Made by a program: the position numbers and the translations under genes
Notes under the pieces: model-generated
What the model saw: the letters and a program-made list of their open reading frames with translations, nothing else
The model's database searches: none
Told to the model about the DNA's origin: nothing
Assembly: GCA_025455945.1 (NCBI GenBank)
Contig: JALOLN010000056.1
Span: 1-11,150, forward strand
Source: Actinomycetes bacterium
Lineage (GTDB): Bacteria; Actinomycetota; Actinomycetes; Prado026
DNA: 11,150 bases
Reading direction: 5' to 3'
In this document: in pieces, positions 9,179 to 11,150 of the stretch
Layout: each line of letters opens with the position of its first letter
Position numbering within the stretch: position 1 is the stretch's first letter

Positions 9179-10015
9179 ATGGGTATCCGCAAGTACAAGC
9201 CGACGACGCCGGGCCGCCGTGGCTCCAGCGTGGCCGACTTCGTCGAGCTCACCCGGTCGGAGCCGGAGAAGTCGCTCGTGCGCCCGGTCAACAGCAAGGG
9301 TGGGCGGAACAACCACGGGCGGGTCACGACCCGGCACCAGGGCGGCGGGCACAAGCGGGCGTACCGCGTCATCGACTTCCGGCGCGCGGACAAGGACGGC
9401 GTCCCGGCGAAGGTGGCCCACATCGAGTACGACCCCAACCGCACGGCGCGGATCGCGCTGCTGCACTATGCCGACGGCGAGAAGCGCTACATCCTCGCCC
9501 CGACGCGGCTGCAGCAGGGCGACCGGATCGAGAACGGTCCGGGGGCGGACATCAAGCCGGGCAACAGCCTGCCGCTGCGCAACATCCCCGTCGGCACCGT
9601 AGTGCACGCCATCGAGCTGCGGCCGGGGGGCGGTGCCAAGATCGCTCGGTCCGCCGGCTCCAGCGTGCAGCTGGTCGCGAAGGACGGGCCGTTCGCCCAG
9701 CTGCGGATGCCCTCGGGCGAGATCCGCAACGTCGACCTGCGCTGCCGGGCCACGGTGGGGGAGGTCGGCAACGCCGAGCAGTCGAACATCAACTGGGGCA
9801 AGGCGGGCCGGATGCGCTGGAAGGGCAAGCGCCCGACCGTACGCGGCGTGGCCATGAACCCGGTGGACCACCCGCACGGCGGTGGCGAGGGCAAGACCTC
9901 CGGCGGCCGGCACCCCGTGAACCCCGCCGGCAAGCCCGAGGGCCGCACCCGCCGGGCCAACAAGGCCAGCGACAAGATGATCGTCCGCCGTCGCAAGACC
10001 AACAAGAAGCGCTAG
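9179..10015 (+). CDS. rplB: 50S ribosomal protein L2
   Basis: One of the most conserved ribosomal proteins, needed for subunit joining and peptidyl transferase activity. The protein has 278 residues, the standard length. RNA-binding domain: SKGGRNNHGRVTTRHQGGGH (39-58). The C-terminal signature NPVDHPHGGGEG (227-238) includes H231, the equivalent of the essential E. coli His229. The tail is strongly basic (MIVRRRKTNKKR). The ATG at 9179 is preceded by GAGGA at 9163-9167 with an 11-nt spacer; 41 bp separate it from rplW. rpsS follows after 13 bp, and the AGGAG for rpsS overlaps the rplB stop. Confidence 0.99.
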   Translation: MGIRKYKPTTPGRRGSSVADFVELTRSEPEKSLVRPVNSKGGRNNHGRVTTRHQGGGHKRAYRVIDFRRADKDGVPAKVAHIEYDPNRTARIALLHYADGEKRYILAPTRLQQGDRIENGPGADIKPGNSLPLRNIPVGTVVHAIELRPGGGAKIARSAGSSVQLVAKDGPFAQLRMPSGEIRNVDLRCRATVGEVGNAEQSNINWGKAGRMRWKGKRPTVRGVAMNPVDHPHGGGEGKTSGGRHPVNPAGKPEGRTRRANKASDKMIVRRRKTNKKR

Positions 10016-10028
10016 GAGTGACGTCGCG

Positions 10029-10310
10029 ATGCCGCGCAGCCTGAAGAAGGGCCCGTTCGTCGACGACCACCTCATCAAGAAGGTGGACGCCCAGAACGAC
10101 AAGGGCACCCGCAACGTCATCAAGACGTGGTCCCGGCGCTCGATGATCGTGCCCGCGATGATCGGTCACACGATCGCCGTGCACGACGGCCGCAAGCACG
10201 TCCCGGTGTTCGTCACCGACAACATGGTCGGCCACAAGCTGGGCGAGTTCGCGCCCACGCGCACCTTCCGCGGGCACGAGAAGGACGACCGCAAGGCCCG
10301 GCGCCGCTGA
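10029..10310 (+). CDS. rpsS: 30S ribosomal protein S19
   Basis: Small-subunit head protein that contacts 23S helix 38 and L5 in intersubunit bridges. It has 93 residues, the usual length. It begins MPRSLKKGPFVDDHLIKKV and carries IKTWSRRSMIVPAMIGHTIA (36-55) and GHKLGEFAPTRTFRGH (68-83). The ATG has AGGAG at 10014-10018, overlapping the rplB stop codon. The next gene is 46 bp downstream with no terminator seen. Confidence 0.99.
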   Translation: MPRSLKKGPFVDDHLIKKVDAQNDKGTRNVIKTWSRRSMIVPAMIGHTIAVHDGRKHVPVFVTDNMVGHKLGEFAPTRTFRGHEKDDRKARRR

Positions 10311-10356
10311 CCGCGGCCCGCACCGACACACCCGTTCGAAGAGCAAGGGGACACCG

Positions 10357-10746
10357 ATGGAACCCAGGGCCACCGCCCGGGCGAGCGCGCGCTACGTGCG
10401 CGTCTCGCCCATGAAGGCGCGGCGCGTGGTGGATCTCATCCGCGGCCTGCCCGCGGCCGACGCGCAGGCCGTGCTGCGGTTCTCGCCGCAGTCCGCCAGC
10501 GAGCCGGTGGGCAAGGTGCTCGACAGTGCCGTAGCCAACGCCGAGCACAACGGGCACCTGGACCCTGCGTCGCTGGTGGTCGCGGAGGCCTTCGTCGACG
10601 AGGGCCCCATGCTCAAGCGGTTCCGGCCGCGCGCCCAGGGCCGCGCCTTCCGGATCCGCAAGCGCACCAGCCACATCACGGTCGTGGTGGCATCGGCCAC
10701 CGACGGCGCCGACACGGCGCCGGCCAAGAAGGGGAGGACCCGCTAG
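10357..10746 (+). CDS. rplV: 50S ribosomal protein L22
   Basis: 23S rRNA-binding protein that spans all six 23S domains; its beta hairpin lines the exit tunnel opposite L4 and is a site of macrolide-resistance changes. It has 129 residues. Conserved RYVRVSPMKARRVVDLIRG (12-30), SAVANAEHN (57-65), and the tunnel hairpin at about 86-105 with KRFRPRAQGRAFRIRKRTSH. It ends in a short Ala/Lys/Arg tail. The ATG has AAGGGG at 10345-10350 with a 6-nt spacer. The TAG stop shares its last base with the rpsC GTG (TAGTG). Confidence 0.99.
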   Translation: MEPRATARASARYVRVSPMKARRVVDLIRGLPAADAQAVLRFSPQSASEPVGKVLDSAVANAEHNGHLDPASLVVAEAFVDEGPMLKRFRPRAQGRAFRIRKRTSHITVVVASATDGADTAPAKKGRTR

Positions 10747-11150
10747 TGGGCCAGAAGGTCAACCCGCACGGGTTCCGCCTGGGGATCACGACCGACTTCA
10801 AGAGCCGGTGGTACGCCGACCGGCTCTACAAGGACTACGTCAAGGAAGACGTGGCCATCCGCCGGATGATGACCAAGGGCATGGAGCGGGCCGGCATCTC
10901 GCGGGTGGAGATCGAGCGCACCCGGGACCGGGTCCGCGTCGACATCCACACCGCCCGCCCGGGCATCGTCATCGGCCGCCGCGGCGCCGAGGCGGACCGG
11001 ATCCGCGGCGACCTCGAGAAGCTCACCGGCAAGCAGGTGCAGCTGAACATTCTCGAGGTCAAGAACCCCGAGACCGACGCCCAGCTCGTCGCCCAGGGTG
11101 TCGCGGAGCAGCTGGCCAGCCGGGTGTCGTTCCGCCGGGCCATGCGCAAG
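10746..11150 (+). CDS. rpsC: 30S ribosomal protein S3, N-terminal part (3' end outside window)
   Basis: Small-subunit protein at the mRNA entry channel, with RNA helicase-related activity together with S4 and S5. The first 135 residues are visible, about half of a typical S3. It begins MGQKVNPHGFRLGITTDFKS, the canonical S3 N-terminus. A type II KH domain follows, with its nucleic-acid-binding loop in IVIGRRGAEADRIR (GRRG as the GXXG motif). The GTG start overlaps the rplV stop by one base, so translation is probably coupled. The frame is open to the window end. rplP and rpmC would be expected next. Confidence 0.98.
   Translation, partial: MGQKVNPHGFRLGITTDFKSRWYADRLYKDYVKEDVAIRRMMTKGMERAGISRVEIERTRDRVRVDIHTARPGIVIGRRGAEADRIRGDLEKLTGKQVQLNILEVKNPETDAQLVAQGVAEQLASRVSFRRAMRK

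Noticed and set aside
8894..10123. 409-codon antisense frame across rplW, rplB and rpsS
   Set aside because: Shadow of three well-identified genes; low-complexity translation.
10325..10334. GACACACCCG between rpsS and rplV, identical to the first 10 bases of the S10 leader element
   Set aside because: No CCGACC/GGTCGG hairpin follows, and a 10-base match in this composition can be chance.

Overview
This window is a slice of the core translation and transcription gene cluster of a very GC-rich bacterium, almost certainly an actinomycete (Actinomycetota). The grounds are codon third positions that are nearly all G or C, half the starts being GTG, and the protein types: an actinobacterial-style RpoC C-terminus, a 397-residue EF-Tu, a 700-residue EF-G, and an L3 whose peptidyl-transferase loop reads GSIGACATPG. 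I cannot name the genus with confidence. Direct adjacency of tuf and rpsJ excludes the arrangement I recall for Streptomyces and Mycobacterium, where these two are separated, and would suit a Frankia/Geodermatophilus-like lineage.

Layout, all genes on the + strand: the 3' part of rpoC (1-2337); a 284-bp spacer; the str operon rpsL, rpsG, fusA, tuf (2622-6906); a 267-bp spacer; then the first part of the S10 operon rpsJ, rplC, rplD, rplW, rplB, rpsS, rplV and the start of rpsC (7174-11150, cut by the window end). No gene is broken or frameshifted, and I see no mobile element, tRNA, CRISPR array or foreign-looking island.

The coding content is housekeeping: RNA polymerase beta', 30S proteins S12, S7, S10, S19 and S3, 50S proteins L3, L4, L23, L2 and L22, and the two elongation factors that use the ribosome. 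Several junctions overlap or nearly touch (rpsL/rpsG TGATG, rplD/rplW GTGA, rplV/rpsC TAGTG, rplC/rplD 5 bp apart), as expected for translational coupling.

The interesting material is in the two long spacers. After rpoC there is a terminator-like hairpin, followed at once by a good primary-sigma promoter (TTGACC, 18 bp, TACCCT). After tuf there is a hairpin whose 3' side overlaps a weaker promoter candidate, then a very strong 22-bp-stem hairpin and an overlapping alternative hairpin. Both leaders carry a near-identical 28-nt element (25 of 28 positions the same) that folds into a small CCGACC/GGTCGG hairpin, 75 nt before rpsL and 97 nt before rpsJ. This paired element suggests that the str and S10 transcripts share a post-transcriptional control or processing signal. 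That is an inference; the motif may already be known in actinomycetes, and I could not search for it.
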